Assembly: GCA_024229615.1 (NCBI GenBank)
Contig: JAAESG010000355.1
Span: 1 to 53,601 of the forward strand
DNA length: 53,601 nucleotides
Direction of reading: 5' to 3'
Source of the DNA: Gammaproteobacteria bacterium
Lineage (GTDB): Bacteria > Pseudomonadota > Gammaproteobacteria > GCA-001735895
Of this stretch, positions 17,186-26,330 are shown in pieces. The position numbers and the translations under genes are program-made. A model generated the notes under the pieces. That model saw nothing but the letters and a program-made list of their open reading frames with translations. It was not told the DNA's origin and did no database searches. How positions within the stretch are numbered: the stretch's first letter is position 1; each line of letters opens with the position of its first letter.

Positions 17186-19318
17186 TCAGGATTTACGGCG
17201 CCATTTGTGAAATCTGGCAACCCATTCGAGCAGGCGTTCCGGAACATGCGCTCGCTTCCATTCTCCAGCGGCATACTTGTTCGCCTCGGCCAGCGTGGGA
17301 TAAATATGAATCGTACCGAGAATTTTATTGAGGCCGAGACCGTGCCGCATCGCCAGCACATATTCCGCGATCAGATCCCCAGCATGCTCACCAACGATGG
17401 TGACACCGAGAATTCGATCCTTGCCGGGTGCGGTTAACACCTTGACGAACCCATGCGCCTCGCTGTCGGCAATCGCGCGATCAAGATCGTCAATTCCATA
17501 GCGAGTTACCTCGTATACAATGCCCTGCTCCGTGGCATCGCTTTCGTTCAGACCGACCCTGGCAATTTCAGGCTCAACGAACGTTGCCCAGGGAATGACC
17601 GAATAGTCCGCTTTGAATCGCTTGACGATGCCAAACAATGAATTGACCGAGCCATACCATGCCTGGTGAGCAGCGACATGTGTAAACTGGTAGGGCCCGG
17701 TAACGTCACCGCAGGCGTAGATGGTCGGAATGCTGGTCTGCAGGAATTCGTTTACTTCGATAGTACGATTGGGATTCAGTCGCACGCCGATATCTTCAAG
17801 ACCAAACCCGCTGGTTCTGGGTGAACGCCCTACCGCGACGATCAGAGTATCGAATTCGACCTCGACTTCGGTATTTTCAGTTTCAGCGACCAGGTAATCC
17901 TTACCCTTGCGTTTAATAAAACGCTTCGCAGTGTGTCCAGTTAGTACCCGTACTCCTTCCGCCGTCAATTTCTGTCGTACCAATTCGGAAACTTCGGGGT
18001 CTTCACGTAGCAGGATACGCGGCAGCATCTCGACCTGTGTGACTTCAACACCGAGGCGCGCAAAAGCCTGTGTCAATTCTGAGCCTATAGGACCGCCTCC
18101 GAGAACGGCAAGCTTGCCAGGTTTATCACGCATGTCCCAAAGATTATCAGAAGTGTAATAGTCAACCTGATCGATGCCTTCGATGGGAGGTACGAACGGT
18201 TGACCGCCAGTCGCAACCACGATATTGGGAGTGCGAATGGTTTTGCCATCGACTTCCACGGTCCAGGGTGAGGTAATACGTGCCTCACCGGTCACGACAT
18301 CGACCCCGAGACCACTATAGCGCTCGATCGAGTCGTGAGGCTCTATCCGCCTTATAATTCCCTGAATGCGTTCCATCACTTCGGCAAAATCAAATTCGGC
18401 AGAAGCCTTGCCAATACCGAATTCCCGACTGCGGGCGATGTGCGACATAAATTTTGCCGAACGGATGATCGCCTTCGAGGGTACGCAGCCATAGTTCAGG
18501 CAATCGCCACCCATTTTGTGCTTTTCGATCAATGTGACCCTGGCCTTGACTGCAGCAGCAATGTAAGCAGTTACCAGTCCCGCCGAGCCCGCCCCGATCA
18601 CAACGAGATTGGTATCGAAGGTCTCCGGTTTGTCGAAGCCTTGCAAGGCTTTTCGATTAGTGATGAGCGCTACAATCTTGCGTCCGATAAAGGGTAGGAT
18701 TGCCAGCAACAGAAACGATATCAGGATACCGGGACTGAAAATTCCACTGGCTGACTCAATCTGCGCCAACTGTGTACCGGCGTTAACGTAGACCACGGTG
18801 CCGGCGAACATTCCCAACTGGCTAACCCAGAAAAAGGTCCATAACCGCAGTGTGGTCAAACCCATTACCAGATTGATCACAAAAAATGGGAATGCAGGTA
18901 CCAGGCGCATCGCGAAAAGGTAAAACGGGCCATCTTTTTCTATGCCGTCATTGATTGACTTCAGGAAGCTCCCAAAACGGGACTGCACCGCGTCTCGGAA
19001 CAGATATCGCGACATCAAAAACGCCAATGAGGCGCCTAAGGTACTGGCAAAGGATACCAGTACCAGGCCCGTGAGCAGACCGAATACAGCGCCGCTCGCG
19101 AGGGTCAGCACGGCCGCACCCGGCAACGAGGCACCGGTAATAATGACATACAAAACAAAGAAAGCGATCAGCGTAAGCGCAGGATTTTCCAGGTAAAACT
19201 GGCCTATGATTTGCTGCTGCGTTTTTACATACTCAAGCGTTATATACTGGCCCAGCTCGAAATGAAAAAACACCAAGACGACGAACGCCAAAAAGCCCAG
19301 TATTAGCAATTTTTTCAT
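17186..19318 (-). CDS. TVP38/DedA-like membrane domain fused to a mercuric-reductase-like flavoprotein
   Basis: A 710-residue two-part protein. Residues 1 to about 215 form a TVP38/TMEM64 (SNARE-associated, DedA-related) membrane domain with the GASLPGAAVLTLASGA and FPFFVINLVMGLT segments. Residues about 235-700 are a class I pyridine nucleotide-disulfide oxidoreductase: FAD motif GAGSAGL, redox-active disulfide GGDCLNYGCVPSKA, NAD motif GGGPIG and the second FAD segment IYACGDV. The C-terminal interface reads TIHIYPTLAEANKY instead of the lipoamide dehydrogenase HAHPT. It is therefore unlikely to serve the 2-oxoglutarate dehydrogenase complex encoded further on. The physiological electron acceptor is unknown. 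It is transcribed alone, convergent with guaC. Confidence 0.88.
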   Translation of the reverse strand: MKKLLILGFLAFVVLVFFHFELGQYITLEYVKTQQQIIGQFYLENPALTLIAFFVLYVIITGASLPGAAVLTLASGAVFGLLTGLVLVSFASTLGASLAFLMSRYLFRDAVQSRFGSFLKSINDGIEKDGPFYLFAMRLVPAFPFFVINLVMGLTTLRLWTFFWVSQLGMFAGTVVYVNAGTQLAQIESASGIFSPGILISFLLLAILPFIGRKIVALITNRKALQGFDKPETFDTNLVVIGAGSAGLVTAYIAAAVKARVTLIEKHKMGGDCLNYGCVPSKAIIRSAKFMSHIARSREFGIGKASAEFDFAEVMERIQGIIRRIEPHDSIERYSGLGVDVVTGEARITSPWTVEVDGKTIRTPNIVVATGGQPFVPPIEGIDQVDYYTSDNLWDMRDKPGKLAVLGGGPIGSELTQAFARLGVEVTQVEMLPRILLREDPEVSELVRQKLTAEGVRVLTGHTAKRFIKRKGKDYLVAETENTEVEVEFDTLIVAVGRSPRTSGFGLEDIGVRLNPNRTIEVNEFLQTSIPTIYACGDVTGPYQFTHVAAHQAWYGSVNSLFGIVKRFKADYSVIPWATFVEPEIARVGLNESDATEQGIVYEVTRYGIDDLDRAIADSEAHGFVKVLTAPGKDRILGVTIVGEHAGDLIAEYVLAMRHGLGLNKILGTIHIYPTLAEANKYAAGEWKRAHVPERLLEWVARFHKWRRKS

Positions 19319-19599
19319 GCACTAGTTTCCGTTATATACGTCCGCCTAAGACGATGTTGTTGGGGCCTGTTAACACCATTTGAATATCGCTGCTGGTAGC
19401 CATTTTTTGACCAACCAGGCGAAGTGAGCGCCGTATAGTAGCTCAATACAATCGACCTTCAACACCGTTGAACGGAAAAATGGCCCCAGCCCCGACCCAT
19501 ACAGTTTAGATGAGGGGGTTGCGCCGGAAAAGGCGCGCCTTGACTTGTATCATCTGGCTAGCTCTGAATCCGTCTATATCACCTTGAAAGAGCACTAGT
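19319..19599. other. Intergenic stretch without a supported gene
   Basis: About 280 bases between the flavoprotein fusion and selU. It contains a TTCAAC/GTTGAA palindrome at 19458-19472 and a GCGCC/GGCGC hairpin at 19521-19536, neither followed by a T-run. No open frame here is convincing. It presumably carries the promoter of the flavoprotein gene and the end of the selU transcript. Confidence 0.45.
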
Positions 19600-20703
19600 T
19601 CAACTGGCGCAATACTCGTCGGCCCATTGCAGAAACTCTGCCTCCGGGCCTTCAAAGATTATTTCAGGTTGTTTGTTCTGTATCTGGTAACGGTACATCG
19701 GATCGTAATATTGTTCGAGTAATATTTTGATCCCTGGATAAAACTCCGCCGCACTGCCGTCCTTGAAGAAGCACTGCAAGGCTTTCTCGAAGCACTGTTT
19801 CACCTGTTTGTAGCGCTCCCCACCTAAACGTTTTTGAATACGCGCCAGGTTATCCAGAACAAAACGGCTGAACTCCGCTTCGGCGGCATCGGCATAAGCC
19901 CGCTGGTAAGCAGGCCAGCTATGCAGAATGTAATCCTCTGTGATCAAGTTGATACGAGTTTCGGTCCCGACCTGCAAAATGGCTCTCGGCGCTCTCGTCA
20001 GTGCCGCAAAAAGATACTCCGGCATGTTAATGCGTCCGATGCGTCGGCCTTCGTCTTCGACAAACATCGGCTTGCCTGGAAACCAGCTCCTATGTTTGAG
20101 CAGTTCGATCGACACACGGTTTTCCCAGTTGATCACGGTCGGCTGGGTATCGAGTGGATCCTGGCCAAAGGCAGAGCCCCGGTGATTGGCGAATCCTTCG
20201 AAATCAACATGGTTTCGAATCTGCCTGAGTATCCTGGTCTTCCCGACACCGGTCAGGCCGCCGACACAGATCAAAGGTACCTCCCTGGCCGATTGCTGCA
20301 TTTCATCGATCAGAAAACGCCGCATCTCCTTGTATCCTCCGCTCACCAAAGGATAGTTGACCCCCTGTTCGCGCATCCATTGCTGGGTGGTACGAGAGCG
20401 TAATCCGCCACGAAAACAATACAGAAACCCCCGCGGATTGTTGGCGTGATAGTCCAGCCAGGCAGACATCCGCTGCTCGCGAATTTCAACTGTAGCCAGT
20501 TCCAGACCGAGACGTATCGCTTCGTCCTGACCGGCACTCTTGTAACGGGTGCCAACCTGCTCGCGTTGCAGATCATCGAGCAAGGGGATATTACTCGCAG
20601 TCGGGAAAGCCCCCTGGTTGAACTCGACCGGTGCGCGTACGTCCATTAACGGCACATCATTCAGAAATAATTGCCGGTAATCGCTGGTATCCTCTCTCAT
20701 CAC
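19600..20703 (-). CDS. selU: tRNA 2-selenouridine synthase
   Basis: Also called mnmH/ybbB; replaces sulfur by selenium at the wobble 2-thiouridine of some tRNAs through a geranylated intermediate. The 367-residue protein has an N-terminal rhodanese domain with the active cysteine in YCFRGGLRSR and a C-terminal P-loop domain with GGLTGVGKTRIL, the family's diagnostic pair. It starts seven bases after the rlmL stop on the same strand, so both RNA-modification genes are probably cotranscribed. No selD is present in the window, so selenium supply cannot be judged from here. Confidence 0.94.
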   Translation of the reverse strand: MMREDTSDYRQLFLNDVPLMDVRAPVEFNQGAFPTASNIPLLDDLQREQVGTRYKSAGQDEAIRLGLELATVEIREQRMSAWLDYHANNPRGFLYCFRGGLRSRTTQQWMREQGVNYPLVSGGYKEMRRFLIDEMQQSAREVPLICVGGLTGVGKTRILRQIRNHVDFEGFANHRGSAFGQDPLDTQPTVINWENRVSIELLKHRSWFPGKPMFVEDEGRRIGRINMPEYLFAALTRAPRAILQVGTETRINLITEDYILHSWPAYQRAYADAAEAEFSRFVLDNLARIQKRLGGERYKQVKQCFEKALQCFFKDGSAAEFYPGIKILLEQYYDPMYRYQIQNKQPEIIFEGPEAEFLQWADEYCAS

Positions 20704-20710
20704 CTTTTAC

Positions 20711-22912
20711 TCAAATCTTGTGTCCAATTTCCCAACAACGGTGAATCTTCGGGTTACGCTTAAAGTCCTCGGGCAGAGTCTGATGACTAATATCGCGCAC
20801 TTCGTGGTATTGCAGAATATCATCGTCTAACTTGAAACCTCGTCGGTTGGTCGAGAATAGCAGCATGCCGTCGCTAGTCAGCAATTTCATTGCCTGTCCG
20901 ATTAAAGCGGAGTGATCGCGCTGGATATCGAGAGTTTGCTGCATTTTGCTCGAATTGGAAAAGGATGGTGGATCGAGGAATATCAGATCAAAATCAGACT
21001 CGATTGAATACCTGTCCGGGTGATCCAGCAACTCGATGATATCGGCGCGTAAAAACCGATACCTGGCCTCATCATCGAGGCCGTTAAGGCGATGGTTTTC
21101 CTGCGCCCACTTGAGGTAATTGGCAGATAAATCAACGTTTAACACCGAGCTCGCACCGCCCAGGCCGGCCTGTACGCCGATCGAGCCGGTATAACAAAAC
21201 AGGTTAAGTACGGACTTATCGTGCGCGCCTCGATAGATTATATCGCGGGTAATTCGATGATCGAGAAACAGTCCTGAATCGAGATAATCGCTCAAATTGA
21301 TGAGTAGAGAAGCCGATGCTTCACGCACCTGGTAAAACTCATTCTGACTATCCTGTTTTTGATATTGCTCCGTGCCGCGCTGTCGGCGCCGGGTTTTACA
21401 GAACAATTGCTCATCCGGTATCGAAAACAAGTCCTTGATTACGTCAACCGCGACACGGATTCGATGTTCAGCCTTTTTTTTATCTATCGTTGCCGGTGCC
21501 TGGTACTCCTGCAGGTGAAACCACACCACCTCAGGCGCGATCTCACTTTGGTAGCGATCAAGTGCAAATGAAAATTCCGGTAAATCGGCATCGTAAACAC
21601 GGTAACAACTGACCCCGTTATTTCTTGCCCAGCGTTGCAGATGCTTGCTGTTCTTGTTGAGTCGATTACGCAAGGGCATCGCGATTTCATCCACTGCGGC
21701 CCTCGGCCGGGTGTCGATGTCGTGCTCGCTGATGGCATTGGCCTGTTTGCCCTCGACCGTTTCGAAAATCGCAAACAGGCATTCGATCGGTCCATTCCTG
21801 ACATTCTTTCGACTGATGCGTTTCAGCTTCAGGCGATGCAGCAAATCCGGATTGGCGGAAATAATAGCAAGCCTTGCCGGTGCCAGGCGTTGCGATGCAT
21901 CTCCGAGATCGGCATAGAGTTGGGCCAGACCCTGCTCGCTCTGCAGTCGCTTGCCATAGGGTGGATTACAGATCACCAGATTCTCAGACGATGTCGAAAA
22001 CGCCATCGCAGGCTTCTCCAGATCGGAGAGTTGCTGATGAGAAAATTCGATCAGCTCCAAAACCCCGGCCCGACTCGCGTTGGCACGGGCCGTCTCGAGG
22101 GCTTTGGCGTCGTAGTCAGCTGCATAGATCAGGATTTCATCCGGTTTCCTTACCGCTTCCTGTGCCTGCTGCAAACATTGTTGCCACAGCTCCGGTTGAT
22201 GAAGCAGCCATTTTTTGAACCCGTAGTATTCCCGCTTGAGACCGGGTGCCATCCCTGCGCTGATCATCGCCGCCTCAATTGCAAAGGTCCCGGAGCCGCA
22301 CATCGGATCGATCAGGCAACTACCACGAGAACCGTCCCAGCCCGCCTGCACCAACAGAGCTGCAGCGAGATGTTCCTTTAAAGGCGCCCCACTGTGCTCG
22401 AGTCGATAACCTCGCCGATGCAGGCTTTCTCCAGACAAATCAAGGCTGATGCTAGCCTGGTTATGATGAACGTTGATATGGATCTGAATGTCGGGCTGAT
22501 TTTTTTCAACAATGGGGCGACTGCCACAGATTTCACGTAAACGATCAACGATGGCGTCCTTGGCTTTAAGTGCTACAAAATGACTATGATTCAATTTCGA
22601 CCGGGACAGTGTTGCCGAAACAGCAATGCTGTTGCGTGCGCTGAAATGAGATTCCCAGGGTATTTGGTGAACCGCCTGGTACAACTGGGTCTCATCCTCG
22701 ACCGGCAGCTGGGCGATCTCACAAAATACGCGGTTGCCAAGTCGTGAATGCAGACACACTTGATACGCGGCATCAATTCCCGCGTTGATTTCGACACCAC
22801 CGTACTTTTTGCTTAAAACAGCGGCGGATGAACCGAGTATATTGCGCAGTTCATGAAACAACAGGGTTTCGAAGCCCTTGTGGCCTGTAACAAATAACTT
22901 CAGATTTTGCAT
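20711..22912 (-). CDS. rlmL: Bifunctional 23S rRNA methyltransferase (m2G2445 / m7G2069)
   Basis: The RlmKL fusion protein of gammaproteobacteria, about 733 residues. The N-terminal THUMP domain (about 45-155) is followed by an RlmL methyltransferase with GSGTFAIEAA and the NPPYG catalytic motif, and a C-terminal RlmK domain with FCYTGSIGVQAGLGG and DPPSF. The ATG at 22912 (MQNLKLFVTGHKGFE) is preferred over a TTG three codons upstream because a GGA lies at a suitable distance. selU follows directly. Confidence 0.95.
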   Translation of the reverse strand: MQNLKLFVTGHKGFETLLFHELRNILGSSAAVLSKKYGGVEINAGIDAAYQVCLHSRLGNRVFCEIAQLPVEDETQLYQAVHQIPWESHFSARNSIAVSATLSRSKLNHSHFVALKAKDAIVDRLREICGSRPIVEKNQPDIQIHINVHHNQASISLDLSGESLHRRGYRLEHSGAPLKEHLAAALLVQAGWDGSRGSCLIDPMCGSGTFAIEAAMISAGMAPGLKREYYGFKKWLLHQPELWQQCLQQAQEAVRKPDEILIYAADYDAKALETARANASRAGVLELIEFSHQQLSDLEKPAMAFSTSSENLVICNPPYGKRLQSEQGLAQLYADLGDASQRLAPARLAIISANPDLLHRLKLKRISRKNVRNGPIECLFAIFETVEGKQANAISEHDIDTRPRAAVDEIAMPLRNRLNKNSKHLQRWARNNGVSCYRVYDADLPEFSFALDRYQSEIAPEVVWFHLQEYQAPATIDKKKAEHRIRVAVDVIKDLFSIPDEQLFCKTRRRQRGTEQYQKQDSQNEFYQVREASASLLINLSDYLDSGLFLDHRITRDIIYRGAHDKSVLNLFCYTGSIGVQAGLGGASSVLNVDLSANYLKWAQENHRLNGLDDEARYRFLRADIIELLDHPDRYSIESDFDLIFLDPPSFSNSSKMQQTLDIQRDHSALIGQAMKLLTSDGMLLFSTNRRGFKLDDDILQYHEVRDISHQTLPEDFKRNPKIHRCWEIGHKI

Positions 22913-23067
22913 CGATTCCAATCTTGCGGATACCCCCGGCAGCGGTCGATTTTACGCCTTCTATCAGAATCTTGCTAAAAAACGAATTTATATAAATAAG
23001 TCGCAGGATTTAAGGCCGGAAATCGCCTATATTAAACCCACTAAAACCGATTTGAAACGCCCTTCCA

Positions 23068-25065
23068 ATGACGCCCTCCGACCAGCATCCAGATACTGAT
23101 TCGAAATCAGGTGAGGATGTTTATGCCGAGATCAGCAGTATCAGTAAAAAAATGATCACTGAAATGCTGGTACGCATGATCGAAAGTGCTGAGGATTATC
23201 GTAGCTGGAGCCTGTCCGATCAGGATGGTAGTCGCATGATCAAACTGGTTAAGCACAAACAACGCATCATCTGCTCTGCTTTTTCGTTCCAGCTTAACAA
23301 ACACTTTTCAGAATTCAAGGCAGGCAACCTGTCTCTAGCACAGGAAAAGGGCGCACGTGACTGGCAGAAACTGGGATTATCCGGCGCCAATGAAACAGCG
23401 GAAACCGATGTGCTACAGGATATTACGGATCGCTACAACAATGCATTCAAAGAATTCGACCGGACTATTCTGAAACGCCTGCAGGCCTGTCTCAAACGTT
23501 CCCGCGCAAGCCTCTATGAAAATCCCTTACAGGTAAAAAGGCTTTGTGAATCCTATCAGTATGCGATCGACAGCCTCAACCTCGAAGTCAGTTACAAAAT
23601 TGCACTTTACAATCTTTTTGCCGACCGCTTTATCGAGGCACTCGGCCCCTTGTACCGATGTATCGACCAGGTCCTGATCAAAAATGGCATGTTGCCGGAA
23701 ATCCCGGCCGCGCGCATTCACCTGCGCGATATCGAAGGCCTCAGCGAATCGAACCCGCCGCAATCATTCAGTCCGGACCAAAGCGGCTGTCGACTGATGA
23801 TTTTACAGCGTTTCAAAGAACAATCACGCGCCCCATCGAGTGATTTCAAGAATCTGTTTCCGGAACTGAAACAGGTTTTCAGCGAGAATGACCTCGTCGA
23901 CAACGACGAGCAAATCGATCAACTCAACCTCATATTTAAATTAATATTTGAAGATGAGGACTTACCTTCGCCTGTCAAACAGCAACTCGCTCGATTACAG
24001 ATTTACGTCTTTATCACCGCGATACAGGAAGACGGTTTTCTGCGACGTTCCAGTAATCCGGCACGTCGGTTGCTGGATAGCATCATCAGCAGCGAAGTTG
24101 AGATAGCCAAAGCAGGCGACACGGATTTTTCGGGTATAGATTTTATACGACAGCGTATCGATGCCATCGCGAGCCATGAATTCATCACCGTTGATAGCTA
24201 CGCCGAGATGCTCGACGCCTACCAGGTATTTCTGAATGAAAACGAAATCGCGGTGCGCAAAGCGCGCAAGATGGAAGCAACGCAAAAAGTTTTACCCCTG
24301 GTGAAAAGTCGACTCAACGAAATCACTCAACCTCTCAAAATTCAGGGCACCCAACTGATTCTGTTTGAAAAGGTCTGGTTACCATTAATGGTACAGATCG
24401 CTTTGCAGCAGGGAATGGACTCCGATCCCTGGCACAAGTCTATCGCCATGGTTCAGAAACAGGTCTGGTCGCTGATTCCCAAATCGAATACTGAGGAGCA
24501 GGAGGAACTGCGCAAGTTACTGCCGACTGTCGCACATTCCCTGCATCGTGCGATGCGCAGCCTCAAGCTGGCTGAGCCCTTGCAACAATCGCTGCGCGAC
24601 TATCTCAAGCTCGAACAACAAAACGTGGCCGAAAAAACCGCGCGCAACATCATCGAAGCCAAGCGCAAAACCCGCTCACTGGGACAACAGTCATTCGATA
24701 ACCTCGAAAATACGACCGAGTTTGATGCAATGATGCAAACCGGCGTGTTTCAAATCCCAAAAGATACGCTTGAGGCCTTCAAGTCAGTTAAATCAGAGGA
24801 ACCGAAAAAAATCAATCAGGTCGAGGCGCTCGCTACCGGCGACTGGGTAAATATGAAACGGGATGGAATTAAGTTGCTAGCCAAGGTCGCCTGGAAATCC
24901 GAAGATTCCAACCTTTTCATTTTCGTTGACCGCGACGGTAAACGAATCTGCGAAGTGGATGCGGGTAAACTCGAGCGGCAATTTGAATCGAGCGAGGTTT
25001 CGCTGATGGACTCGGTTTCTACCGATTCGGAAAAGACTCAGTTCAGCTTCATGAAGAACCTGTAG
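23068..25065 (+). CDS. DUF1631-family protein
   Basis: A 665-residue protein matching the DUF1631 family, often mis-annotated as thymidine phosphorylase. It is largely helical and charged. The C-terminal region (about 575-640, LATGDWVNMKRDG...KVAWKSEDSNLFIFVDRDGK) looks like the small beta domain seen at the end of this family and recalls PilZ-like folds. No catalytic motif is apparent and the function is unknown. The ribosome-binding site upstream of the ATG is poor. It is divergent from rlmL. Its stop codon TAG abuts the sucB stop on the other strand with no base between. Confidence 0.8.
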   Translation: MTPSDQHPDTDSKSGEDVYAEISSISKKMITEMLVRMIESAEDYRSWSLSDQDGSRMIKLVKHKQRIICSAFSFQLNKHFSEFKAGNLSLAQEKGARDWQKLGLSGANETAETDVLQDITDRYNNAFKEFDRTILKRLQACLKRSRASLYENPLQVKRLCESYQYAIDSLNLEVSYKIALYNLFADRFIEALGPLYRCIDQVLIKNGMLPEIPAARIHLRDIEGLSESNPPQSFSPDQSGCRLMILQRFKEQSRAPSSDFKNLFPELKQVFSENDLVDNDEQIDQLNLIFKLIFEDEDLPSPVKQQLARLQIYVFITAIQEDGFLRRSSNPARRLLDSIISSEVEIAKAGDTDFSGIDFIRQRIDAIASHEFITVDSYAEMLDAYQVFLNENEIAVRKARKMEATQKVLPLVKSRLNEITQPLKIQGTQLILFEKVWLPLMVQIALQQGMDSDPWHKSIAMVQKQVWSLIPKSNTEEQEELRKLLPTVAHSLHRAMRSLKLAEPLQQSLRDYLKLEQQNVAEKTARNIIEAKRKTRSLGQQSFDNLENTTEFDAMMQTGVFQIPKDTLEAFKSVKSEEPKKINQVEALATGDWVNMKRDGIKLLAKVAWKSEDSNLFIFVDRDGKRICEVDAGKLERQFESSEVSLMDSVSTDSEKTQFSFMKNL

Positions 25066-26268
25066 CTAGACTCCTAGCAGTAATCTGGTCGGATCCTCCA
25101 GAATATTCTTGATCGTCACCAGGAACTGGACCGCTTCTTTACCATCGATAATACGGTGATCATAGGTTAAAGCCAGATACATCATCGGCCGAACCACAAT
25201 CTCTCCGTCAATAACCACGGCACGCTGCTGGATCGAATGCATACCCAGAATCGCCGATTGTGGGGGATTCAGGATAGGAGTTGACAACATCGAGCCGAAG
25301 ATTCCACCGTTGGTAATGCTAAAGGTACCGCCGGTTAACTCTTCTATGCCGAGCTTGCCATCACGGGCACGCAGCCCCATGTCACGAATCGTTTTTTCTA
25401 TATCGGCATAGCTCAATTGATCGGCATCGCGCAGAATCGGCACCACCAGACCACGGTCCGAGCTAACCGCAATTCCAATATCGAAATAGTCGTGATAAAC
25501 AATATCATCACCGTCGATCGACGCGTTTACGGCTGGAAAGCGTTTTAACGCTTCTACCGCCGCGCTGGTAAAAAATGACATCATGCCAAGTTTTACATCA
25601 TGGTTTTTTTCGAACGCGTCGCGGTATTGAGCACGCGCATCCATCATCGGTTTAAGATTGACCTCGTTGAAGGTTGTCAACAAGGCCGCGGTATTCTGTG
25701 CCTGCTTGAGGCGTTCCGCTATTTTGGAACGCAAGCGGCTCATCGGCACGCGACGATCGTTGCGCCCCGTAGACGGTATAGCCGCGGCCGGGGGTGTAAC
25801 CATGGCCGGCGCTTCAGTGCTGACAGCCGGTGCTTCGGCTTTGACCTCCGCATTCTGTTGTTGCAAATGCTGTTCGACATCTTTTTTCAGGATTGCGCCC
25901 TTCTTTCCGCTGCCCTGAACATCATCGATATTGAGGTTATTTTCGTTGAGCAATTTGCGCACTGCCGGGCTGGCCCTGTTCGCCACGGCACTGTCTTCAG
26001 TTTGCACCTCAGCAGCGGGTTCAACTGCTGCTTCTGTATTTATCACACCCAGCACATCGCCATTTTTTACCGTGTCACCGGATGCAAACGCGATCGATTC
26101 AATCACGCCGGCGGTACTGGCCACAATTTCAAGCACGACCTTGTCTGTTTCGAGATCGACGATGTTCTCCTCGACTGAAACACTGTCCCCGACCTGCTTG
26201 TGCCAGTCCCCGAGAGTTCCCTCGCTTACCGACTCGGGTAATACGGGTACCTTTATTTCTACCTGCAT
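25066..26268 (-). CDS. sucB: Dihydrolipoyllysine succinyltransferase, E2 of 2-oxoglutarate dehydrogenase
   Basis: A 400-residue E2 subunit that transfers succinyl to CoA. One lipoyl domain at the N terminus has the lipoylated lysine in ETDKVVLE. It is followed by an Ala/Glu-rich linker, a short peripheral-subunit-binding domain ([12 protein letters not shown]...[13 protein letters not shown]) and the catalytic domain ending in [12 protein letters not shown] with the HxxxDG active site. A GGAG ribosome-binding site precedes the ATG. It lies 62 bases downstream of sucA. No lpd follows: the next gene is convergent. Confidence 0.96.
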   Translation of the reverse strand: MQVEIKVPVLPESVSEGTLGDWHKQVGDSVSVEENIVDLETDKVVLEIVASTAGVIESIAFASGDTVKNGDVLGVINTEAAVEPAAEVQTEDSAVANRASPAVRKLLNENNLNIDDVQGSGKKGAILKKDVEQHLQQQNAEVKAEAPAVSTEAPAMVTPPAAAIPSTGRNDRRVPMSRLRSKIAERLKQAQNTAALLTTFNEVNLKPMMDARAQYRDAFEKNHDVKLGMMSFFTSAAVEALKRFPAVNASIDGDDIVYHDYFDIGIAVSSDRGLVVPILRDADQLSYADIEKTIRDMGLRARDGKLGIEELTGGTFSITNGGIFGSMLSTPILNPPQSAILGMHSIQQRAVVIDGEIVVRPMMYLALTYDHRIIDGKEAVQFLVTIKNILEDPTRLLLGV

Positions 26269-26330
26269 TGTTTGCTCCAGTGTTTTCGCTTTTATATATG
26301 TGAAGAATCTCTGTACCTTGTCGAGATTCT

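Noticed and set aside
19319-19599. Possible insertion-sequence remnant upstream of the flavoprotein gene
   Set aside because: A short open peptide and small palindromes are present, but no terminal repeats, target duplication or transposase similarity could be recognised.
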